Origin: Sporosarcina sp. D27 | GTDB lineage: Bacteria; Bacillota; Bacilli; Bacillales_A; Planococcaceae | DNA: 64,000 bases | Assembly (NCBI RefSeq): GCF_000586555.1 | Contig: NZ_AZUC01000046.1 | Coordinates: 1 to 64,000, forward strand | Reading direction: 5' to 3' | Shown here: in pieces, positions 36,554 to 45,563 of the stretch | Position numbering within the stretch: position 1 is the stretch's first letter | How the letters are laid out: each line of letters opens with the position of its first letter | Made by a program: the position numbers and the translations under genes | Notes under the pieces: model-generated | Seen by the model: the letters and a program-made list of their open reading frames with translations, nothing else | Told to the model about the DNA's origin: nothing | Databases searched by the model: none

Positions 36554-37617
36554 GAATCATAGCACTCATAAAACGAATTCTATTGCAGATCGTCCGAGAC
36601 AAACGAACACTCGCACTACTTTTCATCGCTCCATTATTAGTATTAACACTTATGAACTTAGTCTTTAATGGAGAAACCGTAGATCCAGTATTAGGGATTG
36701 AAAATTCAAGCGAGCAAACGATTGACATGTTAAAAGATGCAGACATCAATGTGAAAGAATATAATAACGTTTCCGATGTAGAAAACGCAATTCATAAAAA
36801 TAATCTTGATGGATTTTTACAAATACATGATGAAGATCAAAGATTAACCTTACTGAATGATGATCCAGGTGTCTCAAAAAGCTTGGAGATGAAAGTGAAG
36901 TCAGTCCTCAACAAAGAAGTCCAGTTGCAAATGATGAGTGGAAAAAACGCCTTGAAGGAGAAACCGAATTCACAAGACTCTGTAGAAACCAGCTATGTAT
37001 ATGGAAGTAGCGACACAGAGTTTTTTGACACATTCAGTCCTATATTAGTCGGATTTTTTGTCTTCTTTTTCGTCTTCTTAATTTCCGGCATCGGGCTACT
37101 AAATGAAAGAACGACAGGTACTCTAGAGCGATTACTCGCCACTCCCATTAAAAGAGGAGAAATTATTGCAGCGTATCTCATTGGATATGGGCTGTTAGCG
37201 TTATTGCAAACGATTTTAGTCGTTGTTTACTCAATCAATGTATTAGATTTGACGATCGTAGGTTCCGTTTGGAATGTGATTCTAATAAATGTGGTCGTAG
37301 CGCTTGTCGCATTGTCACTTGGGATGTTACTTTCCACCTTTGCTAGCTCAGAATTTCAAATGGTGCAATTCATTCCACTCGTCATAGTGCCGCAAATCTT
37401 TTTTTCTGGAATCTTTTCTATTGATGGGATGGCAGGGTGGTTACAATTCATAGCAAAACTCATGCCGTTCTATTATGCAGCGGATGCGTTAAAAGGGGTT
37501 ATGTATAAGGGATTCAACTTTTCTGACATTAGCGGAGACCTCTACATTTTGTTAGCATTCGCAGCGGTATTCATTGTGCTGAATTTGTTTGCACTTAAAA
37601 GATATCGTAAACTGTAA
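36550..37617 (+). CDS. ABC-2 type permease
   Basis: 355 residues: a first membrane segment near the N-terminus (about 18-40), a large extracytoplasmic domain (about 45-165), then five membrane segments, as in ABC-2 exporters of the YhgE/DrrB type. NERTTGTLERLLATPIKRGE is the conserved cytoplasmic coupling motif. Together with the ATPase it probably exports a drug or lipid. Confidence 0.9.
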   Translation: MRIIALIKRILLQIVRDKRTLALLFIAPLLVLTLMNLVFNGETVDPVLGIENSSEQTIDMLKDADINVKEYNNVSDVENAIHKNNLDGFLQIHDEDQRLTLLNDDPGVSKSLEMKVKSVLNKEVQLQMMSGKNALKEKPNSQDSVETSYVYGSSDTEFFDTFSPILVGFFVFFFVFLISGIGLLNERTTGTLERLLATPIKRGEIIAAYLIGYGLLALLQTILVVVYSINVLDLTIVGSVWNVILINVVVALVALSLGMLLSTFASSEFQMVQFIPLVIVPQIFFSGIFSIDGMAGWLQFIAKLMPFYYAADALKGVMYKGFNFSDISGDLYILLAFAAVFIVLNLFALKRYRKL

Positions 37618-37658
37618 GCAGAAGATGTATTTAGAATGATAAAAGCTGGTGACCTAAT

Positions 37659-38303
37659 ATGATAGATAAAAACTTGTTAAACGCATTGGCTGGAACGATG
37701 CAACCGTCTGGTAAGAAAACCGTTAAACAGGAAAGAATTATAGAATCGGCTATTATACTCTTTGCGGAAAAAGGATACTCCAATACCTCCACAGCGGAAA
37801 TTGCCAAAATGGCAGAGGTGGCAGAGGGGACTATATTCAAACACTATGGAACAAAGGAAAATTTGTTATTATCCTTGTTGGTTCCATTTCTCAGAGATTT
37901 TCTACCTGTTATGGCGGATGAATTAATGGATGATCTTATGACTCAGGAGACTTCCTTTCAAGGCTTCTTGAAAAATTTACTCAAAAACCGAAGTGAGTTT
38001 TTTTTAGAAAACAGAGAAGTTTTTCAAATCTTTATTAAGGAATTAATCTATAAAGAAAATTTGAAGAATGAACTGCTTCCTTATATTATAGAGAATGGAT
38101 CATCGCGTTTGACTAAAGTTATCGAGAATTTTCAAAAACGAGGAGAACTCGTTAATAAACCGGCAGAATTTATCTTAAAAACATTAGGTACAGTGATTTC
38201 AGGATTCTTCATTTCTCGCTTTGTCTTGTTAAACAGACAGTCAATTAGTGACGAGGAAATTGATGAAATTATTTTTTTAATCGTTAACGGGATTGGACAA
38301 TAA
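37659..38303 (+). CDS. TetR family transcriptional regulator
   Basis: 214 residues. N-terminal TetR helix-turn-helix: RIIESAIILFAEKGYSNTST followed by EIAKMAEVAEGTIFKHYGTK. The C-terminal ligand domain is variable. Third gene of the ABC operon; the duplicated TGAGT-N4-ACTCA sites at the operon promoter are its likely targets, giving autorepression relieved by the transported compound. Confidence 0.92.
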   Translation: MIDKNLLNALAGTMQPSGKKTVKQERIIESAIILFAEKGYSNTSTAEIAKMAEVAEGTIFKHYGTKENLLLSLLVPFLRDFLPVMADELMDDLMTQETSFQGFLKNLLKNRSEFFLENREVFQIFIKELIYKENLKNELLPYIIENGSSRLTKVIENFQKRGELVNKPAEFILKTLGTVISGFFISRFVLLNRQSISDEEIDEIIFLIVNGIGQ

Positions 38304-38361
38304 TCTAGATATGTTTTGGAAGAACCAGGATTGAATGTACTTTTGAAGGAGGTGCTTAAAG

Positions 38362-38454
38362 TTGGACAATGTACGACGATTGTCTGATACGAGCCGCACT
38401 CATGCAAAGCCAGTTGTTAGAAAGGCGATACTTTGTATGGGGCGGTTAAGTTAA
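38362..38454 (+). CDS. Candidate 30-residue small protein
   Basis: TTG start nine bases after a perfect AAGGAGG. The product (MDNVRRLSDTSRTHAKPVVR...) is basic and hydrophilic, ending at TAA. The strong ribosome binding site is the main support; conservation is unknown. It lies between the TetR gene and the CD3324-like gene. Confidence 0.35.
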   Translation: MDNVRRLSDTSRTHAKPVVRKAILCMGRLS

Positions 38455-38527
38455 ATATATCGCTAGTGCTTTTCTGATCAATTGGCTTTGCTCCCTTATT
38501 CGAATTTAAAATAAGGAGCGAGTGAAA

Positions 38528-38791
38528 TTGACGTATGTGAACGCACACAATGTTTTACCTGAAGAATTGATTGTAGAGATCCAAAAGTATGTGCAAGGTG
38601 AAACTCTATATATTCCAAAACAAGAAGATAAATTCAAAAAGTGGGGAGAAACTAGTGGCAACAGAAAGAGATTAGATCGGCGTAACGCTTCAATTCGTGA
38701 AAATTTTGTGCAAGGTGCAACTATTGAAGAATTAGCGGATCACAATCATCTTGCGGTTGATACCATCAAAAAGATTGTCTACTCTCATTAA
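38528..38791 (+). CDS. CD3324-like helix-turn-helix protein
   Basis: 87 residues from TTG 38528, nine bases after AAGGAG; GTG at 38522 is an alternative only three bases from it. TYVNAHNVLPEELIVEIQKY and YVQGETLYIP at the N-terminus, and a C-terminal HTH (TIEELADHNHLAVDTIKKIV) fit the CD3324 family, related to the Mor activator DNA-binding region. Probably a small DNA-binding regulator. Confidence 0.75.
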   Translation: MTYVNAHNVLPEELIVEIQKYVQGETLYIPKQEDKFKKWGETSGNRKRLDRRNASIRENFVQGATIEELADHNHLAVDTIKKIVYSH

Positions 38792-38802
38792 TTGTATAAG
38801 TC

Positions 38803-38840
38803 TGAACCCCTATGCGAAATAGTTTTGCAAAGGGGTTTAT
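38803..38840 (+). terminator. Probable terminator after the CD3324-like gene
   Basis: AACCCCT..TGC and GCA..AGGGGTT form a stem; the T-run is short. Confidence 0.6.
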
Positions 38841-38943
38841 ATGTCTAAAATGACTCTAACTAGTTCTCTCCCTAGTAGTTGGACTTGTTTTCAATTACAA
38901 TAAATCTATTGAAGTAGCAGCTAGTAGTGAGGAGCGATGGGTA

Positions 38944-39594
38944 ATGACTGATAGATTTATTAAAAATGAACAATTTAACTATATTTGTAAGCAAGTGACA
39001 TTCATAAGAGATAGCGTAAGGCAACATATACCTCCTGGTGTACTAGCTTCAGTTTATGATCTATCGAATGAAAAAATAATGAATTGCATCCCGAACATGA
39101 CTCCAGAACAAAGAGATATTTTGGATTTTTCCAATTTAAAAACAGTAGAAGAATACGACCAGGCGATCGTGAATTTAGATCCATATCGCCTATCATTCCC
39201 TACAATAACCGAGCAACAATTGAAAAAGCTTTTTCCGAAAACTAAAAAGCTAAAACTACCGGATTTAACGACCATAGATTTAAAACAGATTACGTATTTA
39301 AGTTGGAATGATAGTAGATCCAATCGCAAGTACATATTGTACGAGCTGGATGGCAAACTAGTAGGGATCGAATGTTCGTTTTCACCTAATTCGTCAAATA
39401 ATACGTGTTCGATTTGCCATGGTCAGGGAGCTGTCACTTTTTTTACTACGATTACAAAAGAGAAAAAGCAAAATAATCCAGATTACTTCAGAACGATTGG
39501 CAATCTGATTTGTGTAGACAGTCATGAATGTAATGGGAAAATTACGGATGTCACTTATTTGGAGAATTTGTTACGAGATTCTTTACGAAAGTGA
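38944..39594 (+). CDS. FusB/FusC family EF-G-binding protein
   Basis: 216 residues. An N-terminal helical bundle is followed by a C-terminal domain with a four-cysteine zinc site: CSICH near residue 155 and CVDSHEC near 190. This matches the FusB/FusC family, which binds elongation factor G and frees it from fusidic-acid-stalled ribosomes. Chromosomal members in Bacillales may confer low-level fusidic acid tolerance or have a housekeeping role; resistance cannot be read from sequence. The ribosome binding site is GAGGAG (38930-38935). Confidence 0.85.
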   Translation: MTDRFIKNEQFNYICKQVTFIRDSVRQHIPPGVLASVYDLSNEKIMNCIPNMTPEQRDILDFSNLKTVEEYDQAIVNLDPYRLSFPTITEQQLKKLFPKTKKLKLPDLTTIDLKQITYLSWNDSRSNRKYILYELDGKLVGIECSFSPNSSNNTCSICHGQGAVTFFTTITKEKKQNNPDYFRTIGNLICVDSHECNGKITDVTYLENLLRDSLRK

Positions 39595-39818
39595 GTAGTG
39601 TCACTGTGGGGTGATGTGATATTATTGCCGGATTCAGTCTTCATGCAATCACCTTTCTATTCATGTAGTAAATTCTAAAGAAAAAACAGGAATCCATTAG
39701 ACAACTACAAGGTATAATGAATGTGAATAGTCAAATTACACGGATTTCTTTCTGGATTTCAGGATATTTTTATCTGATGTAGTCATTAATCGGAGGGGTT
39801 TATGGAGTACTCACTGAA

Positions 39819-40331
39819 ATGAGGAATTATATGGCGACTATCGGTATTGCATTGCTTGTACTGTATGGTTTAATTCTTTTCAGAAATGGGATTCAATTTC
39901 ATGATGTCATGTTTAAATACACAGTCCTCTTCTTAATTAGCTCTATTTTGATTTTAATTCTGTGTAAATTATGGAGAAATTTGTCTAGCGTCATAAAATT
40001 AGTATTTACGACGTTGCTTGTCTTGCAAGTTGTTTTCATTAGTTATGAAGCCTATGTTAGCGAACCTAAGTATCTGTCAAATGAACAAAATACGTTACTA
40101 TTACTATTAGCGGGATCCCCTGATTATCAACAACTAAATTTGACGTCTGTGGATTTGAAAACTGTTCAAGTTATCGGAGACCCGAAACAAGGAAGTTTTG
40201 ACCACCCTTTCGATTATATTGTAGAAATTACTACATCGAAAGATAAAAAAGTATATCAATTTATGTGCAAAGGAAGCGGACCAACCTGTGATGAGTTGGG
40301 ATTTAGAGAGCAAGTACTCAGAAAAAGATGA
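39819..40331 (+). CDS. Membrane protein of unknown function
   Basis: 170 residues with three hydrophobic segments in the first half (about 5-20, 30-50, 55-75) and an extracytoplasmic C-terminal domain ending in a Cys-containing stretch (FMCKGSGPTCDELGF). The ATG has GGAGGGG 20 bases upstream, too far to be ideal, so the start is uncertain. No family recognised. Confidence 0.6.
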   Translation: MRNYMATIGIALLVLYGLILFRNGIQFHDVMFKYTVLFLISSILILILCKLWRNLSSVIKLVFTTLLVLQVVFISYEAYVSEPKYLSNEQNTLLLLLAGSPDYQQLNLTSVDLKTVQVIGDPKQGSFDHPFDYIVEITTSKDKKVYQFMCKGSGPTCDELGFREQVLRKR

Positions 40332-40348
40332 ATAAAATCAATATAAAA

Positions 40349-40390
40349 GGAAGAAGAGGACCCGTCAAGATTGGGGTTCTCTTCTTCTAA
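40349..40390. terminator. Bidirectional terminator
   Basis: GAAGAAGAGGACCC and GGGGTTCTCTTCTTC form a long stem between two convergent genes. Confidence 0.75.
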
Positions 40391-40403
40391 TTCATGATTG
40401 AAA

Positions 40404-40934
40404 TTAAGGTTTTTTCAGAATCTCCTCATGGGGTTGAATCGGTACTTTTGTTTGTTTTCCTTGAGAGACTAACAAAAGTGTATCAAGTTGACTAGAGATC
40501 TCTTTTTGGACTGCAATCACAAAACTTCTCGGACTCAGGTCAGCAGTACACGCGTCAGCCAACGGAGAAAAATTTATTGATAACTCTTTTGTTACAGGTT
40601 CTGCATCCATGGAGTCAATTTCATATGGACAGCTGCTGGATTCGAACATCCCTATAAAAAATAGATCATTTTCCATTAAATCAACTTCAGGAATTTCTCC
40701 GTCGAGTTGAAACTGCTGCCACATTGCTTCATAATCCTCCTGATTAGTGACAAGAACAGCAAAATGGTTTTTGGGATCGTGCGCTTCAGCGATACTTTCA
40801 AATCCACTCGGCAACGTCTTTTCAGAAGCAACCAAATTAGCGCTTTCTGGTGATTGCTTTTCTTTTTCCTTTGAAGAACATCCTGCAACAATTAGAGCTA
40901 CGCACACCATAATAAGAATTAGTGACTTTTTCAT
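40404..40934 (-). CDS. Lipoprotein of unknown function
   Basis: 176 residues with AAGGAGG before the ATG. Signal MKKSLILIMVCVALIVAGC, lipobox VAGC (Cys19), then a Lys/Glu-rich linker. The mature domain contains two cysteines (CPYE, ADACTAD) that could form a disulfide. No family recognised; surface-anchored. Confidence 0.75.
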   Translation of the reverse strand: MKKSLILIMVCVALIVAGCSSKEKEKQSPESANLVASEKTLPSGFESIAEAHDPKNHFAVLVTNQEDYEAMWQQFQLDGEIPEVDLMENDLFFIGMFESSSCPYEIDSMDAEPVTKELSINFSPLADACTADLSPRSFVIAVQKEISSQLDTLLLVSQGKQTKVPIQPHEEILKKP

Positions 40935-41062
40935 GCAATACCTCCTTCCGAGTATAGACGGACAATCATATGGAAACGTTACATGAAAGTTGAAATAAGG
41001 TGTTCAGAATGACTTCGCTAATGTCGATCCCTCTATGATAGCAATTTGTATTTGTCTTAAGC

Positions 41063-41629
41063 TTAGAGAATTTCCTTGATATCCTCGGATGCCCAAACCC
41101 GTTCAATAACTATTTGATCACCATCAATTTCGAGTAGAAAAATGTCAGGATTACTGAGATTCTTCCAATTCTCAAATCCAAAATCTCCGCCATAATGCAT
41201 CAACGCAAGTGATAAAAGATTGCCATGTGTCGCAACGATTGAAGTCTCCACATCACTCTGAATTATCTCTTCAAGTACTTCAATAATTCGTTTCATCGCC
41301 TCTAAGCTAGATTCGCCACCTGCGTATCGTAATTCCATATCCTCGAAGCTAGCTTCCAATTTCTCGAACCAATCCTCTAGATTTTCGTTACTTAACACGC
41401 GTTCAGTCAATCGTTCATCTGTTTCAAGTGGGACTCCAGTTTTCATTTTAAAAGGGGATATGGATTGAATTGCACGCTTGTAGGGACTAGAAATAATTCG
41501 ATCAACTTGAATAGTCGAGAAGAAATCTGCTAACACTTCAGCTTGTTGCATCCCTTGTTTAGTCAATTGTGCATCGTGAGCTTGTCCTACCGCTTCACAA
41601 TGTCTCGTCAAATATAACTTTTTCAACAT
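41063..41629 (-). CDS. Histidine phosphatase family protein
   Basis: 188 residues from ATG 41629 (GGTGGG upstream; four codons shorter than the open frame). Phosphoglycerate-mutase-like signature LYLTRHCEAVGQ with the phospho-accepting His; the second catalytic region is VATHGNLLSL. The Arg-His pair is RHC rather than RHG. Substrate unknown. A decayed copy lies at 45.7-46.2 kb, and both are preceded on the minus strand by remnants ending in the same peptide, ELEKTMDL. Confidence 0.85.
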   Translation of the reverse strand: MLKKLYLTRHCEAVGQAHDAQLTKQGMQQAEVLADFFSTIQVDRIISSPYKRAIQSISPFKMKTGVPLETDERLTERVLSNENLEDWFEKLEASFEDMELRYAGGESSLEAMKRIIEVLEEIIQSDVETSIVATHGNLLSLALMHYGGDFGFENWKNLSNPDIFLLEIDGDQIVIERVWASEDIKEIL

Positions 41630-41653
41630 TAAACCCACCAATCTTATTTACTC

Positions 41654-41890
41654 TCATAGGTCCATCGTCTTTTCAAGCTCAATGTAACCACTTCTTTTTC
41701 ATCTTTATAATCACCTAGGTAGAACGGTTGAATAGTAATATTGTCATAAGACCCGAATGATGATTGATGAAAAAAACAGTATCTAGAGCTGCATATTTTG
41801 AAGAGAAGTCCGCCTCTTTTGTTCCCCGACTAAGAAAAAAGAATATGGTTGTCCAATGGCATCCCAACCTCTAGTGTCCTACCAAATATG
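41654..41890 (-). pseudogene. Decayed gene upstream of the histidine phosphatase
   Basis: Minus-strand pieces in different frames (IGQPYSFFLVGEQKRR..., SGLMTILLFN..., ELEKTMDL then stop at 41654-41656) resemble a gene broken by frameshifts. The same C-terminus ELEKTMDL recurs at 46,263. Parent family not identified. The rest of the gap to 42,107 shows nothing I recognise. Confidence 0.4.
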
Positions 41891-42107
41891 ACTCCTTCCT
41901 TATAGGAAAAACTGATAGTTGTTCATATAAAGTCGCTTCTAGTTTACATTAAAGTATTACTTCTACTAAAGAATCCAATACCCTTGTTGTAATATACAAA
42001 TCTGTATCAAAGCGAAATTTTACTTAAAACAGCGAGATATGTCCAAATGGAAACAGAAAAATATCCTTGTCTATTGTTAAGGTAGACAAGGATGCTCTAG
42101 CTAGAGG

Positions 42108-43214
42108 TTAGGCAAAGAAAGTAATGAGCAAGATTAGTACTATAGGTCCGATGAGGACGAAATATCCAATTGGATTACCAAAGTTAATGCTCCAACCTAC
42201 TCCGAACCGTTTTTCCACGAAGATAGAAGGGTCTTGTTTATTGACATAAAAGACACCAAGTTTCCAATAGTCATCCATATCATCTTCTGAAACACTAGTA
42301 GTGTCTTCTTCCGCAATAGATACTGCAATACGTGAACCACCTTGGCCAACTCTAAATGCATAGATAGCTGAGGCAACCAACATAAGAACTAGAAAAGCAA
42401 GAGGTAAAGCCATCATTACCGTGTCGTTTTGTAATGTACCATGTATTGTTGTTAGTTGCAGGAACCCGAAAAGTATTGTCAATAGTATCGTTGTTAACAA
42501 TAAAAACCAACTTGAATATTTACGGAATGCCAGTTGTTGTAGTTGAGAAGATTTTTTTCTGCTGGAATTCAATTTAACTCCAGACATTTTCGTTGCCACG
42601 TTGATGCCAAGCATCATCACTTGTAGAACCAAAAGCATAAGCAATAAGGCAATAGAAGAGAAAGGTGTTTTTTGACTGAACGCATCGGGTTGACCATTAG
42701 GGCCCCAATGAGTTGGAATCTGATCAGGCAACAGACTATATTGGCTAGCTGTGTAAACGATAAGCCCAACCGTTACAAACATAGGTAGTACGTACATAAA
42801 ATTTGGCAGCATGGAATCTTTTGCGTGACTTTGCAAATCGGCAATACGAATTTGTTTTAAACCATAACCCCAGTTATTGATTTGTTTTAATTTCGTAGTT
42901 TTTGCGTGGAAATAGAGATACAAAGCCATGCTTAATAAAAGAAGACCAGATTGAATCGCTAATCCGGTTAAAACGAGTTGGTTCTCAGATGCGGATGTGT
43001 TGGTTGACCAAAGCAGTAAAGCTGCCAGTGAGATGGCACCTGATAAAAAAATGATAGTAGAATATTTGCGTCTAAACGAAGCAAGTGATGAATCCATAGC
43101 ATACTCTTCGGGAATTGTAACTCCAAAGACAATCGTACGTTTTAACAAAAATGGAATAGCGGATTGTAGGACAATCAAGAAAGCAAGTGTGACTAGAAAA
43201 ATCGCTAAGGACAT
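42108..43214 (-). CDS. DUF1648/DUF5808 membrane protein
   Basis: 368 residues with about eight membrane segments. The segment LLPDQIPTHWGPNGQPDAF is typical of DUF1648, and the C-terminal DDYWKLGVFYVNKQDPS...FGVGWSINFGNP of DUF5808. Such proteins often accompany GntR/YtrA-type repressors and envelope-stress ABC systems. The GntR gene ends 4 bases before its start, so they form an operon. Confidence 0.85.
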   Translation of the reverse strand: MSLAIFLVTLAFLIVLQSAIPFLLKRTIVFGVTIPEEYAMDSSLASFRRKYSTIIFLSGAISLAALLLWSTNTSASENQLVLTGLAIQSGLLLLSMALYLYFHAKTTKLKQINNWGYGLKQIRIADLQSHAKDSMLPNFMYVLPMFVTVGLIVYTASQYSLLPDQIPTHWGPNGQPDAFSQKTPFSSIALLLMLLVLQVMMLGINVATKMSGVKLNSSRKKSSQLQQLAFRKYSSWFLLLTTILLTILFGFLQLTTIHGTLQNDTVMMALPLAFLVLMLVASAIYAFRVGQGGSRIAVSIAEEDTTSVSEDDMDDYWKLGVFYVNKQDPSIFVEKRFGVGWSINFGNPIGYFVLIGPIVLILLITFFA

Positions 43215-43218
43215 GTGG

Positions 43219-43602
43219 TTATTCCCCCTTCAAAGTTATAAGAATAGATGTAGTCTGCTCTTGGATCACCTCAGGACTCATCCCGAGCACAATAGCTTCA
43301 GCGATAATAGGCTTAAGTTGCTCGATGATCCTGCGACTGTTTTCATTCGTGATTCCTTCTTGAACTATTGGATTAATGATAGCTCCGGATTTAGGCACAA
43401 TACGAATGATCCCTTTATGTTCAAGTTCGTGATATGACTTGTTGACAGTGTGCATATTCACACTGAGATCTGAAGCTAGAGCTCTCACTGAAGGCAAAGT
43501 ATCGCCTCCTTTTAATTGACCTCGTGCTATCAATTCAATGATCTGATTGGCTAATTGAGTATAAATCGGAATATCGGATGTTGGTTCGATTTGGATGAAC
43601 AC
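43219..43602 (-). CDS. GntR family (YtrA-type) transcriptional regulator
   Basis: 127 residues starting at GTG, seven bases after AGGAGG. Winged helix of the GntR type: YTQLANQIIELIARGQLKGG, LPSVRALASDLSVNMHTVNK, with a short C-terminal tail and no effector domain, as in the YtrA subgroup. Likely represses its own operon, which includes the DUF1648 gene. Confidence 0.92.
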   Translation of the reverse strand: MFIQIEPTSDIPIYTQLANQIIELIARGQLKGGDTLPSVRALASDLSVNMHTVNKSYHELEHKGIIRIVPKSGAIINPIVQEGITNENSRRIIEQLKPIIAEAIVLGMSPEVIQEQTTSILITLKGE

Positions 43603-43687
43603 CTGGTCACCTCCTAACTGATCTACTATCAGTATAACAGAACTGTTCTAATATATGTATAACAAACGATGATTAACAATAAAAAAA

Positions 43688-43743
43688 TTGTGATTTGAAC
43701 TGACCCGTGTTAATATCCAAAGTAACACTTAAAGGTGTTACTT
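43688..43743 (+). promoter_or_regulatory. Promoter and operator-like palindrome of SRPBCC-arsR module 1
   Basis: TTGTGA (43688-43693) and TAATAT (43711-43716), spacing 17. Directly after it AAGTAACAC-TTAAAG-GTGTTACTT (43720-43743) is a perfect palindrome at the expected transcription start, a likely site for the ArsR regulator encoded downstream. Confidence 0.6.
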
Positions 43744-43764
43744 ATTTTCAGGAGGAATGAAGAG

Positions 43765-44166
43765 ATGAATACAAAAGATAAACTACCAGAAATCCGTAAA
43801 ACCATTATTCTTAACGCGCAAATTGAAAAAGTATGGAAAGCCGTTTCTACATCGGAAGGGCTGGCTGCATGGTGGATGCCCAATACATTTGAGCCCGCGT
43901 TAGGAAAGGATTTTGTTCTTCATGCAGGACCTTATGGTGATTCACCTTGTACTGTTACGGAGCTTGAACCACCACATCGTTTAGGGTTTGACTGGGATAA
44001 AGGATGGCATCTAACGTTTGAATTGAAAGAATTAGAAGGACAACAAACAGAATTTACTCTTATCCATTCGGGATGGAATGCAGAACAGGCACCTGTACGA
44101 GATACCATGAATGGCGGTTGGGAAAAGATTGTAAAAGTGAAATTACCTGCATATATAGAAGTTTAA
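43765..44166 (+). CDS. SRPBCC (AHSA1/START-like) domain protein
   Basis: 133 residues from ATG 43765 (AGGAGG upstream). IEKVWKAVSTSEGLAAWWMP and the following beta-rich chain fit the SRPBCC ligand-binding fold of the AHSA1 type. These small proteins are commonly paired with ArsR regulators, as here: the regulator starts one base after the stop. Ligand unknown. Confidence 0.85.
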   Translation: MNTKDKLPEIRKTIILNAQIEKVWKAVSTSEGLAAWWMPNTFEPALGKDFVLHAGPYGDSPCTVTELEPPHRLGFDWDKGWHLTFELKELEGQQTEFTLIHSGWNAEQAPVRDTMNGGWEKIVKVKLPAYIEV

Positions 44167-44167
44167 T

Positions 44168-44491
44168 ATGTCTGAGCAAAGGAAGCACGATGTGTTCCAA
44201 GCGATTTCCGATTCTACCAGACGAACCCTATTGAAATTACTTGCTGGGAAGGAAATGTCGATTGTAGAAATAGCCAATCATTTTCCTATTAGTCGTACTG
44301 CAGTAAATAAGCACCTTCATATTCTTTCGAATGCTGGAATTGTAAAAAGTCGAAAAGTGGGACGGGAAACCCGCTATATACTTGAAGCGAACCCCCTTGT
44401 TGAAATACAGGATTTTCTAGCATTATTCGAACCATACTGGGAGGATAAGCTGTCTGCTCTTAAAAGACTTGTTGAGGAAGATATCGATTAA
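44168..44491 (+). CDS. ArsR family regulator (module 1)
   Basis: 107 residues. Winged HTH: VFQAISDSTRRTLLKLLAGK, then ISRTAVNKHLHILSNAGIV and RKVGRETRYIL. No metal-binding Cys pair, so probably not a metal sensor. Cotranscribed with the SRPBCC gene. Paralogous to the ArsR gene at 44,671. Confidence 0.88.
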   Translation: MSEQRKHDVFQAISDSTRRTLLKLLAGKEMSIVEIANHFPISRTAVNKHLHILSNAGIVKSRKVGRETRYILEANPLVEIQDFLALFEPYWEDKLSALKRLVEEDID

Positions 44492-44559
44492 GATAAGATA
44501 AAAAAACTGCTCAAAGGAAAAGTTAACTATCGTAATAGAAAGTCAAATAGATTTGACGA

Positions 44560-44612
44560 GACACCAATTAGTGTCCTATAATTATTAGGACACTAATTGG
44601 TGTCGTTTTGTT
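44560..44612 (+). promoter_or_regulatory. Perfect 17-bp inverted repeat: terminator and/or operator
   Basis: GACACCAATTAGTGTCC (44560-44576) pairs with GGACACTAATTGGTGTC (44588-44604), 11-base loop, then GTTTTGTTTT. Each arm is itself near-palindromic (ACACYAATTRGTGT), which is unusual for a pure terminator and suggests a pair of operator sites between the two ArsR modules. Confidence 0.65.
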
Positions 44613-44670
44613 TTCCATGAAGTATAACTATTGTAGTAAAAGGGATAATTAGAAAAGGAGGAGGGTGATT

Positions 44671-44997
44671 TTGAGAGGGAAAAATCCAACAGGGGACGTT
44701 TATGGTGCAGTTGCTGATCCAACTAGACGAAAATTGATTCGCCTACTTGCAGATGTGGAAGAATTGCCTCTCCATGAGATTACGACGCATTTTCAAATGG
44801 GACGCACAGCAGTTTCAAAACATTTGGCAATTCTAAAAGAAGCGGATCTAGTATGCGCACGAAAAGTTGGCAGGGAAACGAGGTACCGTCTGAACGCTGA
44901 ACCATTGAAAGAAATTCAAGATTGGCTCTCTTTCTACGAAGGATTCTGGAAAGACCGATTTGTAAAACTAAACAAGTTATTGGAGGAAGATTTATGA
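44671..44997 (+). CDS. ArsR family regulator (module 2)
   Basis: 108 residues from TTG 44671, nine bases after the AAGGAGGAG (GTG 44665 would be too close). YGAVADPTRRKLIRLLADVE, MGRTAVSKHLAILKEADLV and RKVGRETRYRL define the winged helix. No metal ligand motif. Overlaps the following SRPBCC gene by 4 bases. Confidence 0.88.
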   Translation: MRGKNPTGDVYGAVADPTRRKLIRLLADVEELPLHEITTHFQMGRTAVSKHLAILKEADLVCARKVGRETRYRLNAEPLKEIQDWLSFYEGFWKDRFVKLNKLLEEDL

Positions 44998-45410
44998 AGC
45001 CTGATGTATCTTTAGATTTTCAATATAAAAGTTCGATCGAGAAAGTTTGGAATGCGCTAACAAATTCCGAAAAGCTTGCACATTGGATATGGGATAATGA
45101 CTTTAAACCAATTGTAGGACACAAATTTAAGTTTCGTTCAGAACCAAACGAATGGTGGAATGGGATTGTAGATAGTGAAGTATTAGTAGTAGATGAGCCC
45201 CATACGCTTTCTTACACGTGGGTCAGTGCTGGAGAAGCGACTACTGTCACTTGGACGTTAAAAGAGAGTGTAGATGGAGGAACTAATCTGCATTTCGAAC
45301 AAACAGGATTTAGTGAAGAAACAAAAGCACGCCAAGGTGCTATCGAGGGAGCTCAATATTCCTGGACAAAAATGGGCGAAGAGCTCGGAAAATTATTGGC
45401 AAGACTGTAG
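44994..45410 (+). CDS. SRPBCC (AHSA1-like) domain protein (module 2)
   Basis: 138 residues; the ATGA overlap with the ArsR stop indicates translational coupling. SIEKVWNALTNSEKLAHWIW at the start and FEQTGFSEETKARQGA near the end fit the AHSA1 type. The gene order (ArsR then SRPBCC) is the reverse of module 1, 180 bases upstream. Confidence 0.85.
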   Translation: MKPDVSLDFQYKSSIEKVWNALTNSEKLAHWIWDNDFKPIVGHKFKFRSEPNEWWNGIVDSEVLVVDEPHTLSYTWVSAGEATTVTWTLKESVDGGTNLHFEQTGFSEETKARQGAIEGAQYSWTKMGEELGKLLARL

Positions 45411-45517
45411 AGGAATTTCTGGTATCCAACTCTGCAGATTGGATTGGTCTAATAACTTTTTGAAGTGTGATAATCGTATGAAGCGTGGTTGACAACTAGG
45501 ATAAGAGTGTTATAAGT

Positions 45518-45563
45518 AACCATCCCAACTACTAAGACGAGTAGTCGCGGTGGTTATTTTTTT
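45518..45563 (+). terminator. Terminator after ArsR/SRPBCC module 2
   Basis: AACCATC..ACTACT and AGTAGT..GGTGGTT pair, then TTTTTTT. The stretch on to 45,709 shows nothing I recognise. Confidence 0.8.

Noticed and set aside
38944-39594. Acquired fusidic acid resistance gene
   Set aside because: The family match is good, but chromosomal FusB-like proteins are common in Bacillales and nothing indicates recent acquisition or resistance.
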